A stretch of 64,000 nt of DNA. It comes from Hymenobacter terrestris. Lineage in GTDB: Bacteria; Bacteroidota; Bacteroidia; Cytophagales; Hymenobacteraceae. Both the position numbers and the translations under genes were made by a program. Each line of letters opens with the position of its first letter. Within the stretch, counting starts at the first letter, position 1. Positions 17,076 to 25,924 of this stretch are shown here, piece after piece. A model generated the notes under the pieces. It searched no databases, had not been told where the DNA came from, and was given only the letters and a program-made list of their open reading frames with translations. The DNA lies in contig NZ_JABKAV010000003.1 in assembly GCF_013377905.1 (NCBI RefSeq), forward strand, positions 1 through 64,000, written 5' to 3'.

Positions 17076-18597
17076 CGCCGGCCGACTTTCGTCGGTTACT
17101 CTGCTCGGAATTACCCTGTTGGCCTTGGCCAGCAGCTGCGAAAAGGCCAACGACCTGGGCCTTGAACTGCCCGGTACGTCGCCTATCTCCGCAACCTATC
17201 TTGATCTGCCGCTTAAGGCCTCCACAGTACGCCAGCCGGTGGTGCAGACTGTGAAGGCGAACAGTGCCCTAGTAGGCCGCGTGCGCGACTCGTTCGTGGG
17301 TACTACCACGGCCGCAGCGGCCTTGAACCTGCTGGTATTGCCGGGCCTTTCGCCACTCGATTCGCTGCCGGCCAAATTCGTCAACCCCCGTCTCGATTCG
17401 GTGGTATTTGCTCTGGCTTTCGATCAGGTATACGGCTCTGCGGTTCAGCCACTGCGCCTCGATGTACTACCATTGCAGCAGCCGCTCGACGCCCGAACGG
17501 TGTATAACTCGACTACTACGGTGGCAACGGGCGACGCATTGGTGAGCAACTTTACGGCCGTGCTCAACCGCGACAATACGGTGCGGCTGCCGGCCAGCAA
17601 CGCGCCGGATACGATCAGCGTGGCTTCGCCTCAGCGTACCATCCGGATTCCGTTGCTTAAATCGAGTAGTGCCGCACCGCTGGTTAATTCGGTGTTTGCG
17701 GCCATGACGTCGAACTCCGCCTTCAATCAGAGCACGCTCGACGGGCTGTGGAAGGGTGTGCTGTTACGGCCATCCGAAGGCCATGTGGGAAATGTCATCA
17801 GCATTCCGCGGGCCTCTAGCCGGACGATTAACGTAGTGACCTTTTACTTCCGTACTGGTGCGGAAGGCAAAAAGCGCACGTACTCCATCTATTTGGCCAA
17901 CATTGCGCCGCTAAGTGGTTCTTTCACAGACGGTCGGTACTTCACGCAGCTCACCACCGATTTGGCCGGAACCCCGCTGGCCAGCCTGACTCCTCAAAAC
18001 CAGCTGCCCTCTAGCACCACCAACGGCCTGACATATGTGCAGGAAGGCGTGGGGCTGAGTACCCGGCTGGAGTTTGAAGGCTTGGAAGCATTGCGCGACA
18101 AACCCACACTGGTCATCAATCGGGCCGAGCTGCTCATTCCGGTACGCCAGCTTAGCAACGGCTTGTTCCCGTATCCGTCTTCACTTTACCTCTATGAGGT
18201 AAACGAAGCCAACCAGATTCTGACGCGCCAGAATGGGGCCTCGACGGTTGACCGCCTCGTGCAGCAGGAAGAGCCGGTTGCGCTACCTAATGGGTCGCTC
18301 GTCCTGCCGTCCTCCACTGGAGTAGGTTATCCAGCTTCCGTCTCAGTCCCGTTTGGGCAGAATCCCACTCAGTTTTACTCGGTTGGTATCACGCAGTACC
18401 TACAGGCCTTCCTACAGAACCGCTTCAATGCGGGCGAGGATCGTCCTTCGGGTCTGTTGCTCTCACCGGCTCTTCGCAACGGCGAAGGCCTGCTGCTACC
18501 GCAGCAAAGCGGCGCAGTAGCCAACCTCAACCTGAACCGCGCTCAGCTAGATGCCAATAACATCCGACTGCGCGTATACTACTCCCAGCTTCAGTAA
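17059..18597 (+). CDS. DUF4270 lipoprotein
   Basis: A 512-residue lipoprotein: the N-terminal hydrophobic stretch ends in the lipobox LASSC with Cys27. The rest is beta-rich with repeated strands and matches DUF4270, a Bacteroidota family probably on the cell surface or in the outer membrane. The ATG at 17059 lies inside the previous gene, giving a 17-base overlap and likely translational coupling. The order glycogen synthase-DUF4270-glmS recurs in Bacteroidota, which hints at a link to surface carbohydrate, but no function is known to me. Confidence 0.83.
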   Translation: MNWPTSAGRLSSVTLLGITLLALASSCEKANDLGLELPGTSPISATYLDLPLKASTVRQPVVQTVKANSALVGRVRDSFVGTTTAAAALNLLVLPGLSPLDSLPAKFVNPRLDSVVFALAFDQVYGSAVQPLRLDVLPLQQPLDARTVYNSTTTVATGDALVSNFTAVLNRDNTVRLPASNAPDTISVASPQRTIRIPLLKSSSAAPLVNSVFAAMTSNSAFNQSTLDGLWKGVLLRPSEGHVGNVISIPRASSRTINVVTFYFRTGAEGKKRTYSIYLANIAPLSGSFTDGRYFTQLTTDLAGTPLASLTPQNQLPSSTTNGLTYVQEGVGLSTRLEFEGLEALRDKPTLVINRAELLIPVRQLSNGLFPYPSSLYLYEVNEANQILTRQNGASTVDRLVQQEEPVALPNGSLVLPSSTGVGYPASVSVPFGQNPTQFYSVGITQYLQAFLQNRFNAGEDRPSGLLLSPALRNGEGLLLPQQSGAVANLNLNRAQLDANNIRLRVYYSQLQ

Positions 18598-18655
18598 AGA
18601 GGAGTATCGGCCTTCAATCGGCCTAAGGGCGGCACGGCCTTTGCCAGTGTCGCCC

Positions 18656-18663
18656 TACTTTTG
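18656..18663 (+). promoter_or_regulatory. -7 element for glmS
   Basis: TACTTTTG matches TAnnTTTG, 48 bases before the glmS ATG. No -33 at ideal spacing. The short leader has no room for a glmS ribozyme. Confidence 0.55.
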
Positions 18664-18710
18664 TCTTATATTTTTTCTCTTCGAGCTGCGGCTCTGAACC
18701 CGTCGACACT

Positions 18711-20549
18711 ATGTGCGGAATTGTTGCTTACATCGGGCACCGTGAGGCCTGCCCCATTATTCTCAAAGGATTGCACCGCCTCGAATATCGGGGTTACGAT
18801 TCGGCAGGCGTAGCGCTGCTGAACGACGGTGAGTTGAGCGTGTATAAGAAAAAGGGTAAGGTAGCCGAGCTGGAAAAATTCATTGCTGAGAAGGATACGC
18901 ACGCCAATATCGGTATGGGCCATACCCGCTGGGCTACCCACGGCGAGCCCAACGACGCGAATGCCCATCCGCACTACTCCTCCTCCGAGCGAATTGCCAT
19001 CATCCACAACGGCATTATTGAAAACTATGCCGCCCTCAAGGAGCATTTGCAGCAGCAGGGCCACGTATTTCACTCCGACACCGACACGGAGGTATTCGTG
19101 AATCTGATCGAGGAGATCCAGAAGAAAAACCAATGCTCGCTGGAGCAGGCAGTGCGTTTGGCGCTACACGAGGTAGTAGGTGCTTACGCTATTGTAGTGC
19201 TGAGCAAGGACAACCCCGGCCAGCTGATTGCGGCCCGTAAAGGCTCGCCGCTGGTGGTAGGTATCGGCGAGAACGAGTTTTTCTTGGCTTCCGATGCTAC
19301 GCCCATCATCGAGTACACCAGCGATGTAGTGTATGTAAATGACTACGAGCTGGTTATCATCAAGGATGGCGAAATGGATCTGCGCAGCCGTGAGGACGTG
19401 AAGCAGACGCCCTACATTCAGCGGCTTGAGCTAGAGCTAGACCGCATTGAAAAAGGCGGCTACGAGCACTTCATGCTGAAAGAGATTTTTGAACAGCCCC
19501 GCTCTATCCTCGACTCGATGCGCGGCCGCTTAGAGCTGGAAGCAGGCCATCTGAACATGGGTGGCGTTCGGGCTTACGAGCGGAAGTTCGTGAATGCCGA
19601 CCGTATCCTGATCGTGGCCTGTGGCACTTCTTGGCACGCTGGTCTGGTGGCCGAGTATCTGTTCGAAGACTTGGCCCGGGTGCCGGTGGAAGTGGAGTAC
19701 GCCTCCGAGTTCCGTTACCGCAACCCCATCATTACGGAGCGCGACATCGTAATTGCTATTTCGCAAAGCGGTGAAACGGCTGATACGCTGGCCGCCCTGG
19801 AACTGGCCAAGAGCCGCGGAGCTACCATTTTCGGTGTCTGCAACGTGGTGGGCTCGAGCATTGCCCGCGCCACCGACGCCGGCGCCTACACCCACGCCGG
19901 CCCCGAAATCGGGGTAGCCTCCACCAAAGCCTTCACTGCCCAAGTAACGGTGCTCACGCTGTTGGCCATGATTGTGGGCCACAAGCGCGGCGCGCTCACC
20001 GATACCCGTCTGCGCGAGTTGATGGTGGAGTTGGAGACCATTCCGGCTAAAGTAGAGAAGGCGTTGGAGCTGAATACCGAAATCATGCAGATTGCGGAAA
20101 TCTTCAAAGACTCCACCAACTTCTTGTACCTGGGCCGGGGATACAACTTCCCAGTTGCTCTTGAAGGCGCTCTTAAACTCAAGGAGATCAGCTATATCCA
20201 TGCCGAGGGATACCCTGCGGCCGAGATGAAGCATGGTCCTATTGCGCTCATCGACGAGAACATGCCGGTGGTGGTTATTGCCACCAAGGACAGCTCGTAC
20301 GAGAAGGTAGTGAGCAATATTCAGGAAGTGAAGGCCCGCAAAGGCCGCATCATTGCCGTGGTAACTGAGGGCGACACTGTAATCCCGGCCATGGCCGAGT
20401 TTACGATTGAGGTGCCTGCTACCAGCGAAGTGCTGATGCCACTCGTATCGGTGGTTCCGCTGCAGCTCCTCTCTTACCACATTGCCGTATTGCGCGGTTG
20501 CAACGTCGACCAGCCTCGTAACCTAGCTAAGTCGGTGACGGTGGAGTAA
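18711..20549 (+). CDS. glmS: glutamine--fructose-6-phosphate aminotransferase
   Basis: A 612-residue enzyme that makes glucosamine 6-phosphate, the first step to UDP-GlcNAc for peptidoglycan and lipopolysaccharide. The N-terminal glutaminase begins MCGIVAYIGH, where Cys2 becomes the catalytic N-terminal nucleophile; GHTRWATHG follows. Two SIS sugar-isomerase domains cover about 285-430 (VACGTSWHAGLVAEY, ISQSGETADT) and 455-600 (GRGYNFPVALEGALKLKEIS, EMKHGPIALI). It ends DQPRNLAKSVTVE, the family's C-terminal signature. Full length, closed by a strong terminator. Confidence 0.98.
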   Translation: MCGIVAYIGHREACPIILKGLHRLEYRGYDSAGVALLNDGELSVYKKKGKVAELEKFIAEKDTHANIGMGHTRWATHGEPNDANAHPHYSSSERIAIIHNGIIENYAALKEHLQQQGHVFHSDTDTEVFVNLIEEIQKKNQCSLEQAVRLALHEVVGAYAIVVLSKDNPGQLIAARKGSPLVVGIGENEFFLASDATPIIEYTSDVVYVNDYELVIIKDGEMDLRSREDVKQTPYIQRLELELDRIEKGGYEHFMLKEIFEQPRSILDSMRGRLELEAGHLNMGGVRAYERKFVNADRILIVACGTSWHAGLVAEYLFEDLARVPVEVEYASEFRYRNPIITERDIVIAISQSGETADTLAALELAKSRGATIFGVCNVVGSSIARATDAGAYTHAGPEIGVASTKAFTAQVTVLTLLAMIVGHKRGALTDTRLRELMVELETIPAKVEKALELNTEIMQIAEIFKDSTNFLYLGRGYNFPVALEGALKLKEISYIHAEGYPAAEMKHGPIALIDENMPVVVIATKDSSYEKVVSNIQEVKARKGRIIAVVTEGDTVIPAMAEFTIEVPATSEVLMPLVSVVPLQLLSYHIAVLRGCNVDQPRNLAKSVTVE

Positions 20550-20603
20550 CGGTTCAGACTATTAGCTGACTGCTGGTGGCTTCTGCTCAACCAGATATTT
20601 TAT

Positions 20604-20643
20604 GAAAATTGCCGCTACGGAAGCTTCCGTAGCGGCAATTTTC
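20604..20643. terminator. bidirectional terminator between glmS and the 3HCDH-like gene
   Basis: A 40-base perfect palindrome with arm GAAAATTGCCGCTACGGAAG. It has T-runs on both strands and lies between convergent genes ending at 20549 and 20670. Confidence 0.85.
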
Positions 20644-20669
20644 GTTTAAAGCGAAGTATAATTTTCGGC

Positions 20670-21335
20670 TTATAGAGCGAACGACTCACCGCGCAGATAC
20701 ATCGTTTTCAGCAGCGGGCACACCTTATAGCGCTCCTCGTGGGTATCCTGATAAAGAGCCTCCAGCGTTTCATATACCCGCGCTACGCCGATGGCGTTGG
20801 CCCACTCGAATGGTCCGTGCGGGTAGTTGGTGCCTAGCTTCATACCCAGGTCAATATCCTGTACCGAGGCAGTACCTTCCTGCAATGTGTAGCAAGCCTC
20901 ATTGATAATCATGCACACAATGCGCGGCGTTACCAGGCCCACGCGGTCGGCTACGAGGCGGTAGTCGGTGCCCAAGTCGGCACAAAGGGTAGCTAGCGCG
21001 GGGGCCGAGATGGAGTCGAGCAGCGTAACTTCCAGCAGAGGCCGATCAAGAAGAGTGGGCAGAGCGCAGAGGCCAAATACGGGGCCTAGCGGGGGTTCTT
21101 CGCCGTGGAAAAGTTGCGCCAAGCTGCGGGCAGTGGTATCGTAGAACAAAGGTTGACGGGGCCGCTCGTAGTGTAGCTGGGGCCAGTCGCGCAGGTCGAA
21201 GAGCACATCGGCAGCAGCCAGGCGGGCCGGCAAGTCGGGTGCGGTGGCGGGGCAGAAGTCGTACTGGTGAGCCGCGCCAAACTTGCGGCGCAGCTCGGTT
21301 TCGACGGTTTCACCGCCCACGATAAACAGATGCAT
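20670..21335 (-). CDS. short 3-hydroxyacyl-CoA dehydrogenase-like protein
   Basis: A 221-residue protein. The C-terminal part (about 120-221) matches the 3HCDH C-terminal domain: GLVTPRIVCMIINEACYTLQEG, DIDLGMKLGTNYPHGPFEWANAIG. The N-terminal part begins MHLFIVGGETVETELRRKF. It has no intact GxGxxG NAD-binding loop and is about 70 residues shorter than normal. It may bind acyl-CoA without classical NAD-dependent catalysis, or act as a non-canonical subunit. The start at 21335 is chosen over 21446 because a -7 element lies at 21358-21365, inside the longer frame. The gene is divergent from ridA. Confidence 0.72.
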   Translation of the reverse strand: MHLFIVGGETVETELRRKFGAAHQYDFCPATAPDLPARLAAADVLFDLRDWPQLHYERPRQPLFYDTTARSLAQLFHGEEPPLGPVFGLCALPTLLDRPLLEVTLLDSISAPALATLCADLGTDYRLVADRVGLVTPRIVCMIINEACYTLQEGTASVQDIDLGMKLGTNYPHGPFEWANAIGVARVYETLEALYQDTHEERYKVCPLLKTMYLRGESFAL

Positions 21336-21357
21336 AGATTTTCGGCTTACTTTAGCC

Positions 21358-21365
21358 CAAAGATA
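21358..21365 (-). promoter_or_regulatory. -7 element for the 3HCDH-like gene
   Basis: The minus strand reads TATCTTTG, matching TAnnTTTG. It predicts a leader of about 15 bases and excludes the longer reading frame as the start. Confidence 0.55.
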
Positions 21366-21402
21366 GTTCTTTCGTTTGCCCACCCCGTTTTCTGCCCTAT
21401 CC

Positions 21403-21792
21403 ATGGCCCACACCGTTGTATTTTCGCCCCAAGCCCCTGCTCCCATTGGTCCTTACAGCCAAGCCATCCGGGCTGGTGGCACCGTGTACGTTTCGGGTCA
21501 GATTGCCCTCGACCCAGCTACTGGCCAGCTCGTGGGCGGCGGTGATGTAGCCGCCGAAACGCACCAAGTAATGCGCAACCTGCAGGCGGTATTGGCGGCG
21601 GCCGGCCTCTCGATGCGCCACATCGTGAAGTGCAGCATCTTCGTGCAGGACCTCGGCAACTTCGGCCTCATCAACGACATCTACGGTAGCTACTTCGATG
21701 CCGATTATGCTCCGGCCCGCGAAACGGTGGAAGTGAGCCGGCTACCCAAAGACGTACAGGTAGAAATTTCGTGCGTGGCCGTGGAAGTATAA
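21403..21792 (+). CDS. ridA: RidA-family imine deaminase
   Basis: A 129-residue protein of the YjgF/YER057c/UK114 family, which hydrolyses reactive enamine/imine intermediates of PLP enzymes to keto acids and ammonia. Motifs: APAPIGPYSQAI, VYVSGQIALDP and ARETVEVSRLPKDVQVEISCVAV, the last including the substrate-binding Arg (ARxTVE). The start at 21403 (MAHTVVFSPQ) fits the family better than 21376. It is divergent from the 3HCDH-like gene, and a long inverted repeat lies 13 bases after its stop. Confidence 0.93.
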   Translation: MAHTVVFSPQAPAPIGPYSQAIRAGGTVYVSGQIALDPATGQLVGGGDVAAETHQVMRNLQAVLAAAGLSMRHIVKCSIFVQDLGNFGLINDIYGSYFDADYAPARETVEVSRLPKDVQVEISCVAVEV

Positions 21793-21804
21793 ACAAGCCA
21801 CCAT

Positions 21805-21889
21805 ACCGTTATCTTGAGCAGGGCGAAGAATCTGGCAGCTACCATCAGCTGACACTGACCAGACTATTCGTCCCGCTTAAGATAACCGT
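21805..21889. repeat. inverted repeat element (GTTATCTTGAGC type)
   Basis: The left arm (21805-21835) starts ACCGTTATCTTGAGCAGGGC. The right arm (21859-21889) is its imperfect complement, reading TACGGTTATCTTAAGCGGGA on the minus strand. The arms are about 31 bases with scattered mismatches and a 23-base centre. It lies 13 bases after ridA and may serve as its terminator. It belongs to the dispersed set described in the findings. Confidence 0.75.
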
Positions 21890-21929
21890 AAACCCAACAC
21901 CTTATTTCACCATCTCGTTAGCTCACCGC

Positions 21930-22124
21930 ATGCGCGAACTAGGCATCTTCCTGTTTCTGGCCGGGCTAATTGCCTTGGTGGCCCCTTATCTGCTGCCGGC
22001 CAACTTTCGGTTTCCGCTGCTTGATTGGATTTACAGCTGGGGGCCAACAGTAGCCTGGGCCATTAAGGGTGGCGCGGTACTGTTAGGGTTGGGCCTCTGG
22101 CTAGGTTTCCGAAACCGCGAATAA
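21930..22124 (+). CDS. small membrane protein
   Basis: A 64-residue protein starting MRELGIFLFLAGLIALVAPY, with a membrane helix at about 5-23, a short loop containing FRFPLLDWIYSWGP, and a second helix at about 42-60. The start at 21930 is preferred; the frame open to 21771 runs through the inverted repeat. Its TAA stop overlaps the next ATG (TAATG), so it is coupled to the pentapeptide-repeat gene. I do not recognise a named family. Confidence 0.65.
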   Translation: MRELGIFLFLAGLIALVAPYLLPANFRFPLLDWIYSWGPTVAWAIKGGAVLLGLGLWLGFRNRE

Positions 22125-22735
22125 TGCGCCGACCTGGTATCCGTAAGCCGGCTAAAGCCCAAGCCCGGCCCGACTACTTTCCACCCGAAAACGTGCTCTT
22201 GCGGGTGCTGCCCCCGGCCTTAGTGGGCCAGCGTGAGTTCGAGCAGTTCCACTTTGTCGGTTTCGATTTAAGCCAGGCCGACCTGGCTGGCCGCCGGTTT
22301 ACCGACTGCCTGTTCGAAACCTGCAACCTGGCCGGAGCCTCGCTGGCCAACACCAGTCTGCAAAACGTGGCTTTCGACGGCTGCAAGCTGCTGGGCCTGC
22401 AGTTCACCGTCTGCCGCGACCTGCTGTTTGGCGTACACTTTGACCGTTGTCAGCTCGATTATGCCTTGTTCGGGGGCAAACAGATGGCCAATACGCGCTT
22501 TGAAGGCTGCTCGCTACGAGAGGCAGATTTCGCCAATACCAACCTAAACGGGAGCGTATTTGCTGACTGCGACTTGACAGGCACTTTGTTTGAGAACACA
22601 AAGCTGGCGGGTGCTGACCTACGCACCGTCCGTCACCTCCAACTCGACCCGGCCATCAACGAAGTGAAGGGCGCCCGCTTTGCCCTCGAAAGCCTGCCGG
22701 GCCTGCTGACGAAATTCGGGTTGGTGGTGGAGTGA
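22124..22735 (+). CDS. pentapeptide-repeat protein
   Basis: A 203-residue protein. From about residue 40 to 170 it shows A(D/N)LXX-type pentapeptide repeats that fold as a right-handed quadrilateral beta-helix: FDLSQADLAG, CNLAGASLAN, CSLREADFAN, CDLTGTLFEN, TKLAGADL. Some members mimic DNA and protect gyrase (Qnr/MfpA); many have no known role, and I cannot assign one. Several repeats carry Cys (FDGCKL, FDRCQL, FEGCSL, FADCDL). It is coupled to the small membrane protein by a one-base stop/start overlap. Confidence 0.88.
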   Translation: MRRPGIRKPAKAQARPDYFPPENVLLRVLPPALVGQREFEQFHFVGFDLSQADLAGRRFTDCLFETCNLAGASLANTSLQNVAFDGCKLLGLQFTVCRDLLFGVHFDRCQLDYALFGGKQMANTRFEGCSLREADFANTNLNGSVFADCDLTGTLFENTKLAGADLRTVRHLQLDPAINEVKGARFALESLPGLLTKFGLVVE

Positions 22736-22749
22736 ACTGATGAATGTGC

Positions 22750-22857
22750 TGTCACCTTGACATTCCGCGACTTGAGCGGAGAGAGGAATGTGAGTGCCGC
22801 CATTGAACAAAATCATTCGGTAATGTCGGCCCAGATTCCTCCGCCGTCGGAATGACA
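22750..22857. repeat. inverted repeat element (GTCATTCCGAC type), degenerate
   Basis: The left end reads TGTCACCTTGACATTCCGCG; on the minus strand the right end reads TGTCATTCCGACGGCGGAGG. Both arms contain GAGG(A)AT further in. It starts 15 bases after the pentapeptide gene. It is the least well preserved of the dispersed inverted repeats. Confidence 0.6.
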
Positions 22858-22889
22858 GTTCTTTCGCTATTTCACCAACTCACCTTTCG

Positions 22890-22897
22890 TACCTTTG
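22890..22897 (+). promoter_or_regulatory. -7 element for gltX
   Basis: TACCTTTG matches TAnnTTTG, 42 bases before the gltX ATG. The -33 is degenerate. Confidence 0.55.
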
Positions 22898-22939
22898 CAG
22901 CGCGGTTTCTCAACCTGAATAAAGCCGCACAACTGACGT

Positions 22940-24481
22940 ATGGAAAGAGAAGTACGGGTGCGTTTTGCGCCCAGCCCCACCGGCCCGCTGCATATCGGCG
23001 GCGTGCGCACCGCGCTATACAACTACCTGCTGGCCCGCAAGCTGGGCGGTAAGATGCTGTTACGCATCGAAGACACCGACCAGAACCGCTTTGTACCCGG
23101 TGCCGAGCAGTACATTATGGACGCGCTGCGCTGGTGCGGTATCGAGATTGACGAAGGTATTGAGCAGGGCGGCCCCCACGCGCCCTACCGCCAGAGCGAG
23201 CGGAAGCCCATGTACCGCCAGTACGCCGACCAGCTGATTAAGGATGGTTTCGCCTATTATGCGTTCGATACCCCCGAGGAGTTGGACGCCATGCGCGCCC
23301 GCCTGACGGCCGCCAAGGTGCCCAACCCGCAGTACAACAGCATCACGCGGGCCCAGATGCGCAACTCGCTTACGCTGCCGGCCGAGGAAACCGAGCAGCT
23401 GCTGGCCGCCGGCACGCCCTACGTTATCCGCCTGAAAGTGCCCCGCAAGGAGGAAGTGCGCTTCCAGGATTTGATTCGGGGCTGGGTCGTGGTGCATTCG
23501 TCGGCCATTGACGACAAGGTGCTGATGAAGTCCGATGGCATGCCGACGTACCATCTGGCTAATATCGTGGACGACCACCTGATGGAAATCACGCACGTTA
23601 TCCGGGGTGAGGAGTGGCTGCCCTCGGCGCCGCTGCACGTGTTGCTGTACCGCTACTTGGGCTGGGAAGCTACCATGCCGCAGTTTGCCCACCTACCGCT
23701 GCTGCTCAAGCCCGACGGCACCGGCAAGCTCAGCAAGCGCGACGGCGACAAGCTTGGTTTCCCGGTTTTCCCGCTCGAATTCCATGGCACCGACGCCGAC
23801 GGCCAGCCTACCGTGAGCAGCGGCTACCGCGAGGCTGGCTATCTGCCCGAGGCGTTCATCAACTTCCTGGCCTTTTTGGGCTGGAATCCCGGCACGCCCC
23901 AGGAGCTGTTTACGATGGATGAGCTGATTGAGAACTTCTCGATTGAGCGCGTGAGCAAGTCGCCGGCCCGCTTCGACCAGAACAAGGTGCGCTGGTACAA
24001 CGAGCAGTACCTGCGCGCTAAGCCCGACGCCGAGCTGGCCCAGTACCTCATCGAAGACCTCCAGAAGCAAGGCGTTGAGGTTTCGACTGACAAAGCCACC
24101 CAAATTGCTGCCCTGGTAAAGGAGCGCGCCACTTTCCCGGCCGATCTGGCCAAGGAAGCCCAGCTATTCTTCGAGCGGCCCACCAGCTACGACGAGCAGG
24201 TAATCAGCAAGAAATGGAATGCGCCGGTAGCTGCCGCGCTGTCCGAATTCGCCGTCCAGCTGCCCGCCGCTGCCGACGCTTCGCCTGACGAAATCAAGGC
24301 ACTGCTGACGCAGGTGGTGGAAGGCCAGGGCCTGAAAATCGGGCAGGTACTCCAAGCCTTACGGATGGCCGTAACCGGCGCCGCGGCTGGCCCCGACCTG
24401 ATGTACATCATGCACATTCTGGGCCCGCAGGAAACGGCCGAGCGGATTCAGGCGGCGGTAGCAGCCCTGCCCGCAGCCTAA
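22940..24481 (+). CDS. gltX: glutamate--tRNA ligase
   Basis: A 513-residue class I synthetase that charges tRNA-Glu. The HIGH motif is in FAPSPTGPLHIGGVRTAL (about 9-26) and the KMSKS motif appears as KLSKR at about 269-273. The C-terminal anticodon-binding helical bundle follows (DKATQIAALVKERATF to the end). Length is normal. The start MEREVRVRFAPSPTG leaves a family-typical short N-terminus; the ATG at 22940 lies 42 bases after a -7 element. It is followed by a strong terminator and is therefore transcribed alone. Confidence 0.97.
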   Translation: MEREVRVRFAPSPTGPLHIGGVRTALYNYLLARKLGGKMLLRIEDTDQNRFVPGAEQYIMDALRWCGIEIDEGIEQGGPHAPYRQSERKPMYRQYADQLIKDGFAYYAFDTPEELDAMRARLTAAKVPNPQYNSITRAQMRNSLTLPAEETEQLLAAGTPYVIRLKVPRKEEVRFQDLIRGWVVVHSSAIDDKVLMKSDGMPTYHLANIVDDHLMEITHVIRGEEWLPSAPLHVLLYRYLGWEATMPQFAHLPLLLKPDGTGKLSKRDGDKLGFPVFPLEFHGTDADGQPTVSSGYREAGYLPEAFINFLAFLGWNPGTPQELFTMDELIENFSIERVSKSPARFDQNKVRWYNEQYLRAKPDAELAQYLIEDLQKQGVEVSTDKATQIAALVKERATFPADLAKEAQLFFERPTSYDEQVISKKWNAPVAAALSEFAVQLPAAADASPDEIKALLTQVVEGQGLKIGQVLQALRMAVTGAAAGPDLMYIMHILGPQETAERIQAAVAALPAA

Positions 24482-24502
24482 CGTTTCCGGTTTACCGATT
24501 GC

Positions 24503-24537
24503 AAAAGCCCGCCCGACAAACCGTCGGGCGGGCTTTT
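24503..24537 (+). terminator. terminator of gltX
   Basis: Perfect 15-bp arms AAAAGCCCGCCCGAC / GTCGGGCGGGCTTTT with a 5-base loop, 21 bases after the stop. Confidence 0.9.
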
Positions 24538-24642
24538 ACGTGGGAGGTGGTGGCATATCCTTCGCCCCGACGGTTGCGTACCTACAGGGCGCGGGCTATG
24601 GGCCGGCGCGCTTTTGTGTATTTCCACTGCCCCGCATCCATT

Positions 24643-25011
24643 ATGGCCAAGAAACCCGCCAAGTCGAAAAGCAAAAAGGAGGAGCCCGAGAAAAAAGCCC
24701 GAGTTCATAAGGAGCTGGAAGGCTTCGAAATCAAGGTAAACCCGCTGGGAGAAATCACCTCCAATTACTCCATCGAGGAAATAAACCAGTTTCTCAACCG
24801 TCATGTGCGCGACAAGAAGCTGGTAAACCGCGACGGGGCTTTCGGAGAGAAGGATGAGGAAGACGACGACCTGCCAATTGAAGAGGTAGAGGAGTCGGAG
24901 GAAGATTTTGTGCGCCGCAGCAGCACCGAGGCTAAGAGCAAAAAGCCCAAAGCCGATGCCAAGGGCAAGGAGGTGGATGAGGACGAAGTAACGGACGACG
25001 AGGACGAGTAG
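24643..25011 (+). CDS. acidic, lysine-rich protein of unknown function
   Basis: A 122-residue hydrophilic protein. The N-terminus (1-28) is Lys-rich. About 29-75 is an ordered-looking core (ELEGFEIKVNPLGEITSNYS, then IEEINQFLNRHVRDKKLVNR). From about 76 to the end it is Glu/Asp-rich with a Lys patch and is probably disordered. The start at 24643 (MAKKPAKSK) is chosen because the sequence before it covers the gltX terminator. I know no function; the charge pattern and core recur in Cytophagales proteins. It lies 66 bases before the AIM24 gene, so an operon is possible. Confidence 0.65.
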   Translation: MAKKPAKSKSKKEEPEKKARVHKELEGFEIKVNPLGEITSNYSIEEINQFLNRHVRDKKLVNRDGAFGEKDEEDDDLPIEEVEESEEDFVRRSSTEAKSKKPKADAKGKEVDEDEVTDDEDE

Positions 25012-25077
25012 ACTCGTCATTTATTCATCTTTTGCTATACTTGAGCTTCTTTCCATCAATCCCGTTAAGGTTCCCTC

Positions 25078-25848
25078 ATGCAGTCTCACGAAATCGACTA
25101 CAGAATCCTCGGCAACGATATTCAGGTGCTAGAAGTAGAGCTTGACCCCAACGAAACGGTGATTGCTGAAGCTGGGGCCATGGTGTACATGAGCGAGGCC
25201 ATTGCCTTCGAAACCAAGATGGGCGACGGCTCGGAAGTGAACCAAGGGCTGATGGGCAAGCTGTTTTCGGCCGGTACCCGGCTGCTCACCGGCGAGTCGC
25301 TGTTCATGACGCACTTTACGCACCGCGGCGGCACGGGCAAGGCTCAGGTGGCCTTTTCAGCCCCTTACCCCGGCACTATCATTGCGCTCGATTTGCGGGA
25401 GTTGCCGCAGGGCCTGATTGTGCAGAAAGACGGCTTTCTGGCCGCCGCCCGGGGCACCAAAATCAGCCTGCATCTCAACTCGAAGCTCGGCGCGGGCTTT
25501 TTCGGGGGCGAAGGATTTATTCTGCAAAAAATAACCGGCGACGGTAAGGCCTTCGTGCACGCGGGCGGCACCATCATCGAAAAGCGCCTCAACAACGAGT
25601 TGCTGCGCGTTGATACCGGCTGCGTAGTAGCCTTCGAGCCGGGCATCGATTTCAGCATTGCCCGCGCCGGCGGCCTCAAGTCCATGATTTTTGGGGGCGA
25701 GGGGCTGATGCTGGCCACGTTGCGCGGTACAGGCCGGGTATGGCTGCAGTCTATGCCCGTGAAGAAGCTCATTCAGGCGCTGGCCCCGGCGGGCGGTAAT
25801 TCCGGCAAAGAAAGCGGCGGTCTACTCGGCAATCTGTTTCAGGAATAA
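25078..25848 (+). CDS. AIM24/TIGR00266 family protein
   Basis: A 256-residue soluble beta-rich protein of the TIGR00266/AIM24 (YwoF-like) family. Typical stretches are [63 protein letters not shown] and [21 protein letters not shown]. Full length. The bacterial role is not established. It is followed by a hairpin shared with the convergent small membrane gene. Confidence 0.9.
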   Translation: MQSHEIDYRILGNDIQVLEVELDPNETVIAEAGAMVYMSEAIAFETKMGDGSEVNQGLMGKLFSAGTRLLTGESLFMTHFTHRGGTGKAQVAFSAPYPGTIIALDLRELPQGLIVQKDGFLAAARGTKISLHLNSKLGAGFFGGEGFILQKITGDGKAFVHAGGTIIEKRLNNELLRVDTGCVVAFEPGIDFSIARAGGLKSMIFGGEGLMLATLRGTGRVWLQSMPVKKLIQALAPAGGNSGKESGGLLGNLFQE

Positions 25849-25868
25849 GCGCAAGTACTTCTTGGTGA

Positions 25869-25900
25869 GGCAGTCCGGCAAGTACGCATGCCGGACTGCC
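25869..25900. terminator. hairpin between convergent genes
   Basis: A perfect 12-bp stem, GGCAGTCCGGCA / TGCCGGACTGCC, with an 8-base loop, between the AIM24 stop (25848) and the small membrane gene's stop (25925). T-runs are weak, so termination is likely but not certain. Confidence 0.6.
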
Positions 25901-25924
25901 GCGCCAAGCTTTTCGGGCTTGAAA

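Noticed and set aside
18601..18710. A glmS ribozyme or riboswitch before glmS
   Set aside because: The leader after the -7 element is about 40 bases, too short, with no matching fold.
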